From Streptococcus sanguinis SK355 (GTDB lineage: Bacteria; Bacillota; Bacilli; Lactobacillales; Streptococcaceae), in assembly GCF_000212855.1 (NCBI RefSeq), contig NZ_GL890993.1:1104705-1168704 (forward strand): 64,000 bases of DNA, in the 5' to 3' direction. Both the position numbers and the translations under genes were made by a program. Under the pieces are notes generated by a model. It saw only the letters and a list, made by a program, of their open reading frames with translations, had not been told where the DNA came from and searched no databases. This document shows, piece by piece, positions 8,200-16,171 of this stretch. How positions within the stretch are numbered: the first letter of the stretch is position 1; each line of letters starts with the position of its first letter.

Positions 8200-8497
8200 A
8201 GCAAACACGATCCTAACTTCGAGTAAAAACGTTTTGACTATATCGCTGAAACGGGTCTTGATCCAGTCACAGGCAAAGAGGCTGATGAGGAACTCCTGAA
8301 TTATGCCACAAACTATACTAAGTACGCACCAAGTATAAAAGCGGGTTATGACTTCCTCATGGTAGGGACAGCAGCTTGGAGTACTCGGGCTTATAATAAG
8401 GATATACAAACACAAAGAGCTGATGCCCAGATTAATGAGTATTATCAGATTAAGGATGCGGTGAGGAATTCAAGTGTGGGGAGTCAGCCGGTGGTTG
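8200..8497 (+). repeat. Linker repeat copy C (298 bp), heading the third cassette
   Basis: Same start and end sequence as copies A and B. It carries a nonsense change: TAA at 8224-8226 where copies A and B have CAA. Confidence 0.9.
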
Positions 8498-8900
8498 GTC
8501 CTCAACTTCTATCAAAGAATTGGACTCCAAATTACCTAAAATTAATGTTGGTGGCTTAGATAACCCTATTGTAGATGAGATGTCAACTGTAGGACGCTGG
8601 ATGTCAAGGGAAGAATATACAAAGAAGATTGATTCTGGTAAAGTTCAAATGTCACCGAATGGAAATACAACATATGTTGCTACTCCTTCTAATATTGAAG
8701 CATTTCCAGCTGCTAAACCAGGAAGCGTTTTTACAGAATTTGATGTTAATTCCCAAAGTCTTTATCCAGCTGGAAAAGAAGGATGGGGACAAATCCCAGG
8801 TCCAGGCTCTCTAATTGATAGGTTAAATCAAAAGAAGAGCTTGCCAGCCATAACAGACATGCCGGATGCTCGTAATATAAATATCAGAGGAGAAAAGTAA
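8200..8900 (+). pseudogene. Orphan toxin C-terminal cassette 3 (broken), TreTu-like domain
   Basis: Linker copy C is interrupted by TAA 8224-8226, reopens, and then needs a frame change near 8500-8525 to reach the downstream toxin-like frame, which runs to TAA 8898-8900. That frame holds VGRWMSREEY, a SPNGNTTYVATPSN segment, VFTEFDV and an end with MPDARNIN. This pattern recalls the TreTu class of putative ADP-ribosyltransferase toxins, an inference from memory. No LXG domain, start or ribosome site precedes it, so the cassette is silent. Confidence 0.7.
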
Positions 8901-9217
8901 TGAGTCGACTTCAAGAAGTAAAAAAAGTGACTAAAGAGTGGCTATCAGAAAACATTAATATTCTAAAACAAAAAAATATTAGTCTAGAAATTTTAATTGA
9001 TAATGAAAATTGCTTGAGAATATTATTAGAAACAAAAGATAAAATGGGAGAAATACTAGTTGAAGAGCCAAGCTTTGCTCCTTATAAAAATTTCAAATTT
9101 GAAATTGCTCAAATAATTGATAATCAAGCTCAGATAGTAAATGCATGGTACGACAATGAAAATACAAATATTGAAGACTATAAAGTTATATTAGATAATG
9201 GAATGATTCTTATGTAA
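8900..9217 (+). CDS. Probable immunity protein (TriTu-like) for cassette 3
   Basis: A 105-residue acidic protein whose ATG overlaps the cassette 3 stop (TAATG) and follows AGAGGAG, so it was translated together with that toxin. TreTu-type toxins are known to be paired with small immunity proteins called TriTu, and size and order fit, but I cannot confirm the family. It remains intact although the toxin part is broken, as expected if it protects against toxin from sister strains. Confidence 0.6.
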   Translation: MSRLQEVKKVTKEWLSENINILKQKNISLEILIDNENCLRILLETKDKMGEILVEEPSFAPYKNFKFEIAQIIDNQAQIVNAWYDNENTNIEDYKVILDNGMILM

Positions 9218-9273
9218 GAACTGTTGTCACAGAATATGTTGATATTTAAATTATATAGATTACGATATATTTA

Positions 9274-9318
9274 GACTCTGAGAAAAAGATTATTTCAGCT
9301 TTTCCTAGTAGTAAATAA
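9274..9318 (+). pseudogene. Remnant of an EndoU toxin C-terminal end
   Basis: Fifteen codons read DSEKKIISAFPSSK then stop. They align with the last residues of the intact EndoU toxin (ESDGKIISAFPME, ending at 5999). Nothing upstream is in frame. This is a scar of an additional EndoU cassette. Confidence 0.6.
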
Positions 9319-9361
9319 TAGGATGTAACAAATGTTAAAAAGACAATATCTCGCATAAACA

Positions 9362-9397
9362 AAAAACTAGAGCAGTCAGTGAACTGCTCTAGTTTTT
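9362..9397. terminator. Bidirectional terminator between the toxin island and the stress gene
   Basis: A perfect 15-bp inverted repeat, AAAAACTAGAGCAGT (9362-9376) and its complement (9383-9397), with a 6-base loop. A and T runs at either end suit both strands. It overlaps the stop codon of the minus-strand gene. Confidence 0.85.
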
Positions 9398-9848
9398 ATA
9401 AAGTTTTTTCTGGGTCTCTGACCACCAGCAAGTCAACCTTGGCGTGGCGCAGGATATATTCAGATGAAGAACCGACTAGCAGCCGTTCAAAGGCATTGAG
9501 GCCGGTAGCACCGACCATAATCAGATCTACCTTGTGCTCTTCTGGGATATCTGTAGCCAAGAGAGTTTTGGGATTGCCCATCTCAATGACAATATCAACA
9601 TACTTGATACCAGATTTTTGAGCCTTTTCTTTCAGCTCTGCTGTCAGCTTTTTGGCATCTTCCTGTAAGTCCTCGTAGACATCTGCATCAAAGGTTGAGA
9701 CACTTTGCAAAGCCCGGGTGTCAATGACGTGGGCGATGGTGAGACGAGAGCCGTTTCGGAGAGCCACGTTAACACCTTTTTCAAAGGCTAGTTCGGATTC
9801 GTGAGAACCGTCCACAGCAACCATAATGTTTTCATATTTCTGAGTCAT
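9396..9848 (-). CDS. Universal stress protein UspA family
   Basis: Encodes 150 residues from ATG 9848, which sits behind a strong GGAGGT; the longer frame to 9923 lacks such a site. The protein has the single Usp fold: an N-terminal IMVAVDGSHESELAF strand-loop and a C-terminal nucleotide-binding loop GATGLNAFERLLVGSSSEY, close to the G-2X-G-9X-G-(S/T) pattern of ATP-binding Usps. These cytoplasmic proteins help cells survive starvation or oxidative stress; the direct activity is usually unknown. It is a monocistronic gene with its own terminator. Confidence 0.85.
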   Translation of the reverse strand: MTQKYENIMVAVDGSHESELAFEKGVNVALRNGSRLTIAHVIDTRALQSVSTFDADVYEDLQEDAKKLTAELKEKAQKSGIKYVDIVIEMGNPKTLLATDIPEEHKVDLIMVGATGLNAFERLLVGSSSEYILRHAKVDLLVVRDPEKTL

Positions 9849-10129
9849 AGAGCTACCTCCTCTAAAATGGTCAGCAAAGGACGTCGCATCATTCACAGAA
9901 TGATTGGGCTGACCAAAAATCAATCAGTCCATAACGTCCGAGTGATTTGCAACTATTTTCTTGTTTCTATTGTAACCCTTTTCAGAAAAAAAGTAAAGAT
10001 AAAATGGAAATGCTGTCAGAAAATTGCAAGCTGAGAAAAAGTCCTTTACTTTGAGGAATTAGAAGAAGAATAGCGTTTTGTATCCTATGATTCTCTTTTT
10101 AATTACATGAAAAGCGAGTTTATTTTTTG

Positions 10130-10158
10130 TTGTCAATCGCTTTTTCTGGTGGTATAAT
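10130..10158 (+). promoter_or_regulatory. Promoter of the aminotransferase gene
   Basis: TTGTCA (10130-10135), 17 bp, TATAAT (10153-10158). Transcription would start near 10165, which favours the translation start at 10192 over ATG 10171. Confidence 0.75.
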
Positions 10159-10191
10159 GATAACATTCTGATGAATAGAGGAAAAATAAGA

Positions 10192-11406
10192 ATGAAAGAA
10201 TTTGACAAGTCCAGCAAGCTGGAACATGTTGCCTATGATATTCGCGGTCCGGTTTTGGATGAAGCTATGCGCATGCGGGCCAATGGCGAAAAGATTCTCC
10301 GCCTTAATACTGGGAATCCGGCTGAATTTGGTTTTACCGCTCCGGATGAGGTCATTCATGATTTGATTATGAATGCGCGTGACAGTGAAGGTTACTCTGA
10401 CTCCAAGGGAATTTTTTCAGCCCGCAAGGCCATTATGCAATATTGCCAGCTTAAGAATTTTCCTAATGTAGATATTGATGACATTTATCTGGGAAATGGT
10501 GTCAGCGAGCTGATTGTCATGTCCATGCAGGGATTGCTGGATGACGGGGATGAGGTGCTGGTGCCAATGCCAGACTACCCACTCTGGACGGCTGCAGTCA
10601 GTCTGGCTGGTGGGAATGCTGTTCACTATGTCTGTGATGAGCAGGCAGAATGGTATCCAGATATTGACGACATCAAGTCAAAAATTACCTCTAATACCAA
10701 GGCTATCATTATCATCAACCCTAACAATCCAACGGGAGCACTTTATCCTAAGGAACTTCTGCTGGAAATTGTGGAAATTGCTCGCCAGAACAATCTCATT
10801 ATCTTTGCGGATGAAATTTATGACCGCATGGTGATGGACGGCAATGTCCATACCTCTGTGGCTAGTCTAGCACCCGACCTTTTCTGCGTCAGCATGAATG
10901 GTCTTTCCAAGTCGCACCGCATTGCAGGCTTCCGGGTTGGCTGGATGGTGCTATCTGGGCCTAAGCATCATGTTAAGGGCTATATTGAAGGATTAAATAT
11001 GCTCTCCAACATGCGCCTGTGCTCCAATGTCTTGGCTCAGCAGGTTGTTCAAACCTCGCTCGGAGGGCATCAATCCGTAGATGAACTGCTCTTGCCAGGT
11101 GGCCGTATCTATGAGCAGCGTAATTTCATCTATCAGGCTATTCAGGATATTCCGGGGCTATCAGCTGTAAAACCTAAAGCCGGTCTCTATATTTTCCCGA
11201 AAATTGACCGTAACATGTATCGCATCGACGATGATGAGCAGTTTGTGCTCAATTTTCTCAAACAGGAGAAAGTCCTTCTCGTCCATGGACGAGGCTTTAA
11301 CTGGCAGGAACCAGATCATTTCCGAATTGTTTATCTGCCTCGAGTAGATGAACTAGCTCAAATCCAAGAAAAAATGACGCGCTTCTTGCGCCAATATCGC
11401 CGTTAA
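10192..11406 (+). CDS. alaA: Alanine-type aminotransferase (class I/II, PLP-dependent)
   Basis: Encodes 404 residues of an aminotransferase closest in look to AlaA/YugH-type alanine aminotransferases, which interconvert alanine/2-oxoglutarate and pyruvate/glutamate. Visible motifs: the NPNNPTG loop, DEIYDRM with the PLP-pairing Asp, and SMNGLSKSHRIAGFRVGW holding the PLP lysine. I chose ATG 10192 (AGAGG 10 bases upstream); ATG 10171 would lie at the very start of the transcript. It is a single gene with its own promoter and terminator. Exact amino donor specificity is inferred. Confidence 0.85.
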   Translation: MKEFDKSSKLEHVAYDIRGPVLDEAMRMRANGEKILRLNTGNPAEFGFTAPDEVIHDLIMNARDSEGYSDSKGIFSARKAIMQYCQLKNFPNVDIDDIYLGNGVSELIVMSMQGLLDDGDEVLVPMPDYPLWTAAVSLAGGNAVHYVCDEQAEWYPDIDDIKSKITSNTKAIIIINPNNPTGALYPKELLLEIVEIARQNNLIIFADEIYDRMVMDGNVHTSVASLAPDLFCVSMNGLSKSHRIAGFRVGWMVLSGPKHHVKGYIEGLNMLSNMRLCSNVLAQQVVQTSLGGHQSVDELLLPGGRIYEQRNFIYQAIQDIPGLSAVKPKAGLYIFPKIDRNMYRIDDDEQFVLNFLKQEKVLLVHGRGFNWQEPDHFRIVYLPRVDELAQIQEKMTRFLRQYRR

Positions 11407-11421
11407 TAAGCGGATGTTATA

Positions 11422-11450
11422 AAAAGGCTGGAAAATATTCCGGTCTTTTT
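11422..11450 (+). terminator. Terminator of the aminotransferase gene
   Basis: A 12-bp stem (AAAAGGCTGGAA against TTCCGGTCTTTT, two G-T pairs) with an AATA loop and trailing T residues. Confidence 0.75.
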
Positions 11451-11572
11451 CTTATCTATCTTACATATTTTTTAGTTTGATGGCTATCTTTGAATTGCAA
11501 AAATAAAAAAATTAAGATGCTCTGAAAACCGAATTTGAGATCGATTGGTAAAAATTATAGGCGGTTTTACCG

Positions 11573-11616
11573 ACATTTTTTAGGATTTTGTCCAACATTT
11601 TTTATGCATCTGTCCA
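11573..11616 (+). promoter_or_regulatory. Tandem 22-bp direct repeat, possible LytTR-type operator
   Basis: Two adjacent 22-base units, at 11573 and 11595, share ACATTTTTTA at their start and TGTCCA at their end (18 of 22 identical). A period of two helical turns is the spacing used by LytTR response regulators. The pair lies about 110 bases upstream of the surface-protein start. Confidence 0.4.
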
Positions 11617-11641
11617 AAAATGCTTAAAAAAATGTGTTAGC

Positions 11642-11659
11642 GTCTTCCTTCTTGAAGAC
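11642..11659 (+). promoter_or_regulatory. Inverted repeat upstream of the surface-protein gene
   Basis: GTCTTC (11642-11647) and GAAGAC (11654-11659) flank 6 bases, just before TAGAAT (11668-11673), a possible -10. It could be an operator. The flanking 315-base gap (11407-11721) holds no gene. Confidence 0.35.
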
Positions 11660-11721
11660 AAACGTGATAGAATGTGTTTGTCAATGTTTTAAACAATGAT
11701 GAAAAAGTGGAGGAGATTATA

Positions 11722-14313
11722 TTGACAATGAAAAAGACACTTAGTGCTTTTTCTGTCAGTGCAGCGGCATTGTCTTTGGTGCTCGCAGAAGGAGTTCAGG
11801 CTGATCAATTAGTTGATAATCAGTCTTATTCTGATGCGCCCGTTAGTCAAAGCCAACCACAGGCAGAAAACACACAGAAGGATGAATCTGTTTCGAAAGA
11901 ACAGGTAGACGCTGCTCAGGCTCTTGTACAAGAAGCCGACAGCAATGTTGCACAAGGGAAAGCTGATTTGGCTCAAGCTCAGGCAAATACTGCTGCGGCT
12001 CAAAGTCAGGTCGAGCAAGCACAAGCTGAAGCTAACTGGGCACAGGAGGCAGCTGATAAAGCTGGTCCGGAAGCTATTGAAACAGCTAAGCAAGAAGAGA
12101 GCAATCAAAAAGCTCAAGTGGACAGCAACAAGTCAGAACTGGCTAAAGCTGACCAAGCAACCAAGACGGCTCAAGCTGAGCGCGATGCTCAGGCAGCTAA
12201 GACTAAAGAAGCTCAAGAGCAAGCGAAAACTCAAGAAGGACGCCTTGCTAAAGCTCAAAATGACGTGAAGGAAGCTCAGGCTAACCTAAGCGGTGAAGCT
12301 ACAGCTAAGGCAGAAAAGAATGTGAAAGCAGCCCAAGATAAGGTGGCAGCTGACCAGTCTGCTGTTGAAACAGCTCAATCAAAAGTAGCTACAGCTCGCC
12401 AGACTGACAGTCAGAAGCAGGCTGAGGTAACAAAATCTCAGACTAACCAGACTCAGGCTAAGACGGCTCGTGATGCTGCTCAGAAGAACTTGCAGGATAA
12501 AACTGCTGCAGCTGAGAAGACCCAGTCAGACTTGAATCAAGCTCAACAAGCTTTGAAAAAGGCTCAAGCTGGAACGATTACTACTGAAGCTTCTAGCAAT
12601 AAAAACCGTGTGTCTATGACTCCGGAATACATTGCAGCCTTGAGAGAGCTAATTGCACCAAATTTATCAGAGCAAAAAACTAAAGAGATTCAAAATAGAC
12701 TGGCTGCACTTAATGCCAGTGCTAAGGCTCTCAACCGTTATGTAGCTGATCCTACAGATAGCAAAGCTTTGATTGATACCAACAATATTCCACAGAATGT
12801 TCGTCAGGAACTTTCACAGTTTGCTTCAGAACTCATCAACCAGTTGCGTGCTCAGATGGGAACAGGTGAAGTAGTTGTGACACCATCTTCGGTTGATTTC
12901 GCTGATAAAGTGGCAACAGAATACCGCAAAGACAACTGGAACTGGGACTTGATGGAGAAATACCATCACGACGCTCGAGGAATTAACCGCGTAGCGCGTG
13001 AATATGGTTTGATGACCACAAGTGCTGAGCAGGAGAGTAAAGGTCTCCAGTACTATGAAAACGCCTACATCTGGAGAGAAAATGCTAATCAGATGAGTGT
13101 GGCTGAAATGAAGCGACGGGTCTATGATTCTGTTGTTGAATTCATGTTCAATGGCTACGAATGGCTGCATGCTACATCAATCTCTGGTCTCAATACTGGT
13201 CGCCAGAAAAACTATCTAGGAGTTGATTTCTCAATGGAAGGCGACATCACTATGGCTCATTTCACCATGGTGTCAGAAGATCAAGTCAAATATGCTAGCA
13301 AAAAGAACTTCAATGCCAGCCCTATTACAGGAAAAGCTCCAACAGCAAAAGTAGATCCGCAGGAAGTAGCCAAGGCTCAAACAGCCTATGATGCCGCCTT
13401 CAAGGCCAATCAACTGGCTCTGGCATCTAAGGGAGTTGCCCAGTCTACTTATAATCGGAGAGCTGCAGCTTTAGAGCAAGCCAACCAGCAACTGGCTCAG
13501 GCGCAAGCTCAAGCAGGTGAGTCAGCAACTGCTCAGGCTCAAGCAGCTCTTGCCGCAGCTCAAGAGAAGTTGGCCGCTGATCAAGCAGCTTTGGCAGCAG
13601 CACAGGAGGCTCTGAAAAACTCAAACTTGGATGACAAGACTAAAGCGGAAAAATTAACTCAGGCTCAAGCAGCTCTGACTGCTGTTCAAGCAACAGTTGC
13701 TGCAGCTCAAGCAGCTCTAAAAACTGAATCAGATAAGTTGGCTCAGCTAGAAGCAGCTTTGAATGCAGCAAAAGAAAGAAAGACTAACCTTGAAAAAGCT
13801 GTTACAGATGCTGAAGCAGCCTTGCAAACAGCTAAAGAGTCATTGTCAAATCTTGAAAATGCAGAAGAAAACTTGGAACAAGCTAAAAGCAAGCTAGCCG
13901 CAGCTCAGGCAGCTTACCAAACAGCTCTTACAGCTCAAACAGATCAAGAAGCAAAAGTAGCAGTTTTAACTGCAGTTCAAGCACAAGCTAAGGCTACATA
14001 CGACTTGCTAGCTCAAACTTATGCTGAACAAAATAAGGAAGAAGATATTCGCTATTACCAGTCTGTTTTGGCTCATACAGAGGAGCACTTCGCTCGCTCA
14101 TCGCTTACTGGACAAGCAAGAGCTCCTCAGCATACAGCTCTTGGAACTACTGGTGCTGCTGGAAGTGCTAGCCCTGTAAACCATAAACAGGCGGCCGCTT
14201 CAGGTCATGTCTTACCTAAGACAGGAGAAAACTCTTCTTGGCTTCTTCTAGCAGGCCAAATGCTTCTCCTCATGGCTATGAAATTATTCTACAAGAAACG
14301 TTCTCTTGATTAG
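11722..14313 (+). CDS. LPXTG-anchored surface protein with SEC10/PgrA-like domain
   Basis: About 863 residues. A signal peptide (MKKTLSAFSVSAAALSLVLAEGVQA) is followed by an Ala/Gln/Lys-rich coiled coil, a globular middle of about 200 residues (from MTPEYIAALRELI through NWDLMEKYHHDARG and the GYEWLHATSISGLNTG segment) typical of SEC10/PgrA surface-exclusion proteins, a second coiled coil, and a sortase signal LPKTGE with hydrophobic helix and KKRS tail. It is thus covalently anchored to the cell wall; adhesion or cell-contact roles are inferred. GGAGGA at 11709-11714 is spaced 7 bases from TTG 11722 and 13 from ATG 11728, so I prefer TTG. ATG 11674 is unlikely. Confidence 0.88.
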   Translation: MTMKKTLSAFSVSAAALSLVLAEGVQADQLVDNQSYSDAPVSQSQPQAENTQKDESVSKEQVDAAQALVQEADSNVAQGKADLAQAQANTAAAQSQVEQAQAEANWAQEAADKAGPEAIETAKQEESNQKAQVDSNKSELAKADQATKTAQAERDAQAAKTKEAQEQAKTQEGRLAKAQNDVKEAQANLSGEATAKAEKNVKAAQDKVAADQSAVETAQSKVATARQTDSQKQAEVTKSQTNQTQAKTARDAAQKNLQDKTAAAEKTQSDLNQAQQALKKAQAGTITTEASSNKNRVSMTPEYIAALRELIAPNLSEQKTKEIQNRLAALNASAKALNRYVADPTDSKALIDTNNIPQNVRQELSQFASELINQLRAQMGTGEVVVTPSSVDFADKVATEYRKDNWNWDLMEKYHHDARGINRVAREYGLMTTSAEQESKGLQYYENAYIWRENANQMSVAEMKRRVYDSVVEFMFNGYEWLHATSISGLNTGRQKNYLGVDFSMEGDITMAHFTMVSEDQVKYASKKNFNASPITGKAPTAKVDPQEVAKAQTAYDAAFKANQLALASKGVAQSTYNRRAAALEQANQQLAQAQAQAGESATAQAQAALAAAQEKLAADQAALAAAQEALKNSNLDDKTKAEKLTQAQAALTAVQATVAAAQAALKTESDKLAQLEAALNAAKERKTNLEKAVTDAEAALQTAKESLSNLENAEENLEQAKSKLAAAQAAYQTALTAQTDQEAKVAVLTAVQAQAKATYDLLAQTYAEQNKEEDIRYYQSVLAHTEEHFARSSLTGQARAPQHTALGTTGAAGSASPVNHKQAAASGHVLPKTGENSSWLLLAGQMLLLMAMKLFYKKRSLD

Positions 14314-14330
14314 AAAGAACAAAATCAATC

Positions 14331-14359
14331 AAAAACAGTCAAAATTTTGACTGTTTTTT
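14331..14359 (+). terminator. Terminator of the surface-protein gene
   Basis: A 28-base palindrome (AAAAACAGTCAAAA and its complement) ending in six T residues, 18 bases after the stop. Confidence 0.8.
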
Positions 14360-14443
14360 GTTTAATATGGCTTGATATATCAAGTCATATACTTGAAAAA
14401 TTCTTTATTTTATCGAATTGTATGTAATTGTTTTTCAATAAAA

Positions 14444-14458
14444 AATTTTCAGATAATT
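14444..14458 (+). promoter_or_regulatory. CodY box upstream of codY
   Basis: AATTTTCAGATAATT matches the CodY consensus AATTTTCWGAAAATT at 14 of 15 bases. It ends one base before the -35 hexamer of the codY promoter, so CodY probably represses its own gene. Confidence 0.8.
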
Positions 14459-14459
14459 A

Positions 14460-14488
14460 TTGAAATTTCACTGCTTTTATGTTACAAT
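14460..14488 (+). promoter_or_regulatory. codY promoter
   Basis: TTGAAA (14460-14465), 17 bp, TACAAT (14483-14488). The translation start is 27 bases further on. Confidence 0.75.
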
Positions 14489-14514
14489 GAAGCTAATAAA
14501 TATGAGGTAAAAAC

Positions 14515-15303
14515 ATGGCCAATTTACTAGAAAAAACACGAAAAATTACGTCAATTTTGAAGCGCTCAGAGGAGCAGATGCAGGAAGAGCTACCCTACAA
14601 TGCTATTACGCGCCAGTTGGCTGATATTATCCACTGCAATGCCTGCATTATCAATAGCAAGGGCCGTCTTTTAGGTTATTTCATGCGCTACAAGACCAAT
14701 AATGACCGAGTGGAAGCTTTTTTCCAGGATAAGAATTTCCCAGAGGAATACGTTCACGAAGCCAATCTGGTCTATGAAACAGAGGCTAATCTGCCAGTTG
14801 CACATGATTTGACGATTTTCCCAGTGGAGACCAAGGATGAGTTTCCGGATGGGTTGACAACCATTGCCCCTATCCATGTTTCAGGGATTCGTCTAGGCTC
14901 ACTGATTATCTGGCGCAATGACAAGGAATTTGCGGACGATGATCTGATTTTGATTGAGATTGCCAGCACAGTGGTTGGTATCCAGCTGCTTAACTTCCAG
15001 CGGGAAGAGGATGAGAAAAATATCCGCCGCCGGACGGCAGTGACCATGGCAGTCAATACCCTGTCTTATTCAGAACTGAGGGCTGTTTCAGCTATTCTGG
15101 GCGAGCTCAATGGCAATGAAGGCCAGCTGACAGCGTCTGTCATTGCTGATCGCATTGGGATTACCCGCTCAGTGATTGTCAATGCCTTGCGTAAGTTGGA
15201 AAGTGCTGGGATTATTGAAAGCCGTTCGCTGGGGATGAAAGGAACTTATCTAAAAGTCCTGATTCCCGATGTCTTTGATGAAATTAAAAAGAGGGACTAC
15301 TAA
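14515..15303 (+). CDS. codY: GTP-sensing global regulator CodY
   Basis: Encodes 262 residues, the standard CodY length. An N-terminal GAF-type domain (from [15 protein letters not shown]) binds branched-chain amino acids; a C-terminal winged helix (about residues 200-255, with [26 protein letters not shown]) binds the 15-bp CodY box. In streptococci CodY responds mainly to branched-chain amino acids and represses amino-acid uptake and synthesis genes. A near-perfect CodY box in its own promoter points to autorepression. The pncA start overlaps its stop codon by one base, so the two are translationally coupled. Confidence 0.97.
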   Translation: MANLLEKTRKITSILKRSEEQMQEELPYNAITRQLADIIHCNACIINSKGRLLGYFMRYKTNNDRVEAFFQDKNFPEEYVHEANLVYETEANLPVAHDLTIFPVETKDEFPDGLTTIAPIHVSGIRLGSLIIWRNDKEFADDDLILIEIASTVVGIQLLNFQREEDEKNIRRRTAVTMAVNTLSYSELRAVSAILGELNGNEGQLTASVIADRIGITRSVIVNALRKLESAGIIESRSLGMKGTYLKVLIPDVFDEIKKRDY

Positions 15304-15860
15304 TGCCAAAAGCACTGATTTCCATTGATTATACAGTTGATTTTGTCGCAGATGAGGGCAAGTTGACAGCTGGAGAGCCAGCTCAGGCGATTTCTGAAGC
15401 CATTGCTCAAGTGACGGAGGCAGCTTTTGACCGAGGAGATTATATCTTCTTTGCTATTGATGCCCATGATGAGAATGATGCCTTTCATCCTGAAAGCAAG
15501 CTGTTCCCGCCTCACAATATCAAAGGGACCAGCGGTCGCAACCTTTACGGCCCTTTGGCTGATTTTTATGACAAGCATAAAGCGGATTCTCAGGTCTTTT
15601 GGATGGATAAGCGCCATTATTCTGCTTTTTCCGGCACGGATTTAGATATCCGCCTGCGAGAAAGAAAGATAGATACAGTCATTTTGACTGGAGTCTTGAC
15701 GGATATTTGCGTCTTGCATACAGCGATTGATGCCTATAATCTTGGTTATCAGATTCAGGTGGTAGAGCCGGCAGTGGCTTCTCTGTCAGAGGAAAATCAC
15801 AAATTTGCCTTAAACCACTTGCAAAATGTCCTGGGTTCGACTATAATAGATACAATTTAA
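15303..15860 (+). CDS. pncA: Nicotinamidase / isochorismatase-family hydrolase
   Basis: Encodes 185 residues. The nicotinamidase triad is visible: Asp9 in ISIDYTVDF, Lys in WMDKRHYSAF (near residue 103) and Cys136 in TDICVLHTA; a metal-site-like AIDAHDENDAFHPES lies around residue 54. The enzyme deamidates nicotinamide to nicotinate for NAD salvage. It is co-transcribed with codY (TAATG overlap), which would place NAD salvage under CodY control. The promoter of the next transcription unit lies inside its last codons. Confidence 0.9.
   Translation: MPKALISIDYTVDFVADEGKLTAGEPAQAISEAIAQVTEAAFDRGDYIFFAIDAHDENDAFHPESKLFPPHNIKGTSGRNLYGPLADFYDKHKADSQVFWMDKRHYSAFSGTDLDIRLRERKIDTVILTGVLTDICVLHTAIDAYNLGYQIQVVEPAVASLSEENHKFALNHLQNVLGSTIIDTI
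15819..15847 (+). promoter_or_regulatory. Promoter of the T-box/aspS transcript
   Basis: TTGCAA (15819-15824), 17 bp, TATAAT (15842-15847), inside the end of pncA. Confidence 0.7.
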
Positions 15861-16078
15861 GAGTAAAAGAGAAGCAGAGTAGGCTTGCTGACTTGCACAG
15901 AGAGTGCTGATAGCTGAGAGCAGCACCAAGAAAGCAAAAACCGAAGAACATGTTTCGTAATCTTTTGTGTGATTAAGCACAAACGTCGCTCACGTTACGA
16001 GCTCAGAGGCTGCCTTTTAGGGCGGCGAATAACAGTGGTACCACGGCTTTCGTCTGTTTTAGAGACGGAAGCTTTTTA
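15860..16078 (+). promoter_or_regulatory. T-box riboswitch leader of aspS
   Basis: The leader has the landmarks of a T-box: an AGAGAG-type motif with the GTGCTG...CAGCAC distal stem (about 15899-15928), the T-box core GTGGTACCACGG at 16035-16046, and directly after it a terminator hairpin (16046-16055 with 16063-16072) with a T-run. Binding of uncharged tRNA opens the antiterminator so that aspS is read. The base after TGG in the core is T, which would pair with a G discriminator only by wobble. I could not fix the specifier codon with confidence; Asp or Asn are the expected choices. Confidence 0.85.
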
Positions 16079-16079
16079 T
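16046..16079 (+). terminator. T-box attenuator terminator
   Basis: A 10-bp stem GCTTTCGTCT/AGACGGAAGC followed by TTTTTATTTT. Its 5' arm overlaps the T-box core, so it is exclusive with the antiterminator. Confidence 0.8.
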
Positions 16080-16171
16080 TTTGTAGTAGATCCAGTGAAG
16101 ATGATAAAAGAATGCTTCAAATATCCTTGACAGCAGGGCGGGGCTACAAATTGATTTGAGAGGGAAAGAAC

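Noticed and set aside
11870..12590. Ala/Gln/Lys-rich near-repeats in the surface-protein gene, considered as a DNA repeat array or CRISPR-like array.
   Set aside because: Spacing is irregular and in codon phase; it is coiled-coil coding sequence. No CRISPR repeats of constant length are seen anywhere in the window.
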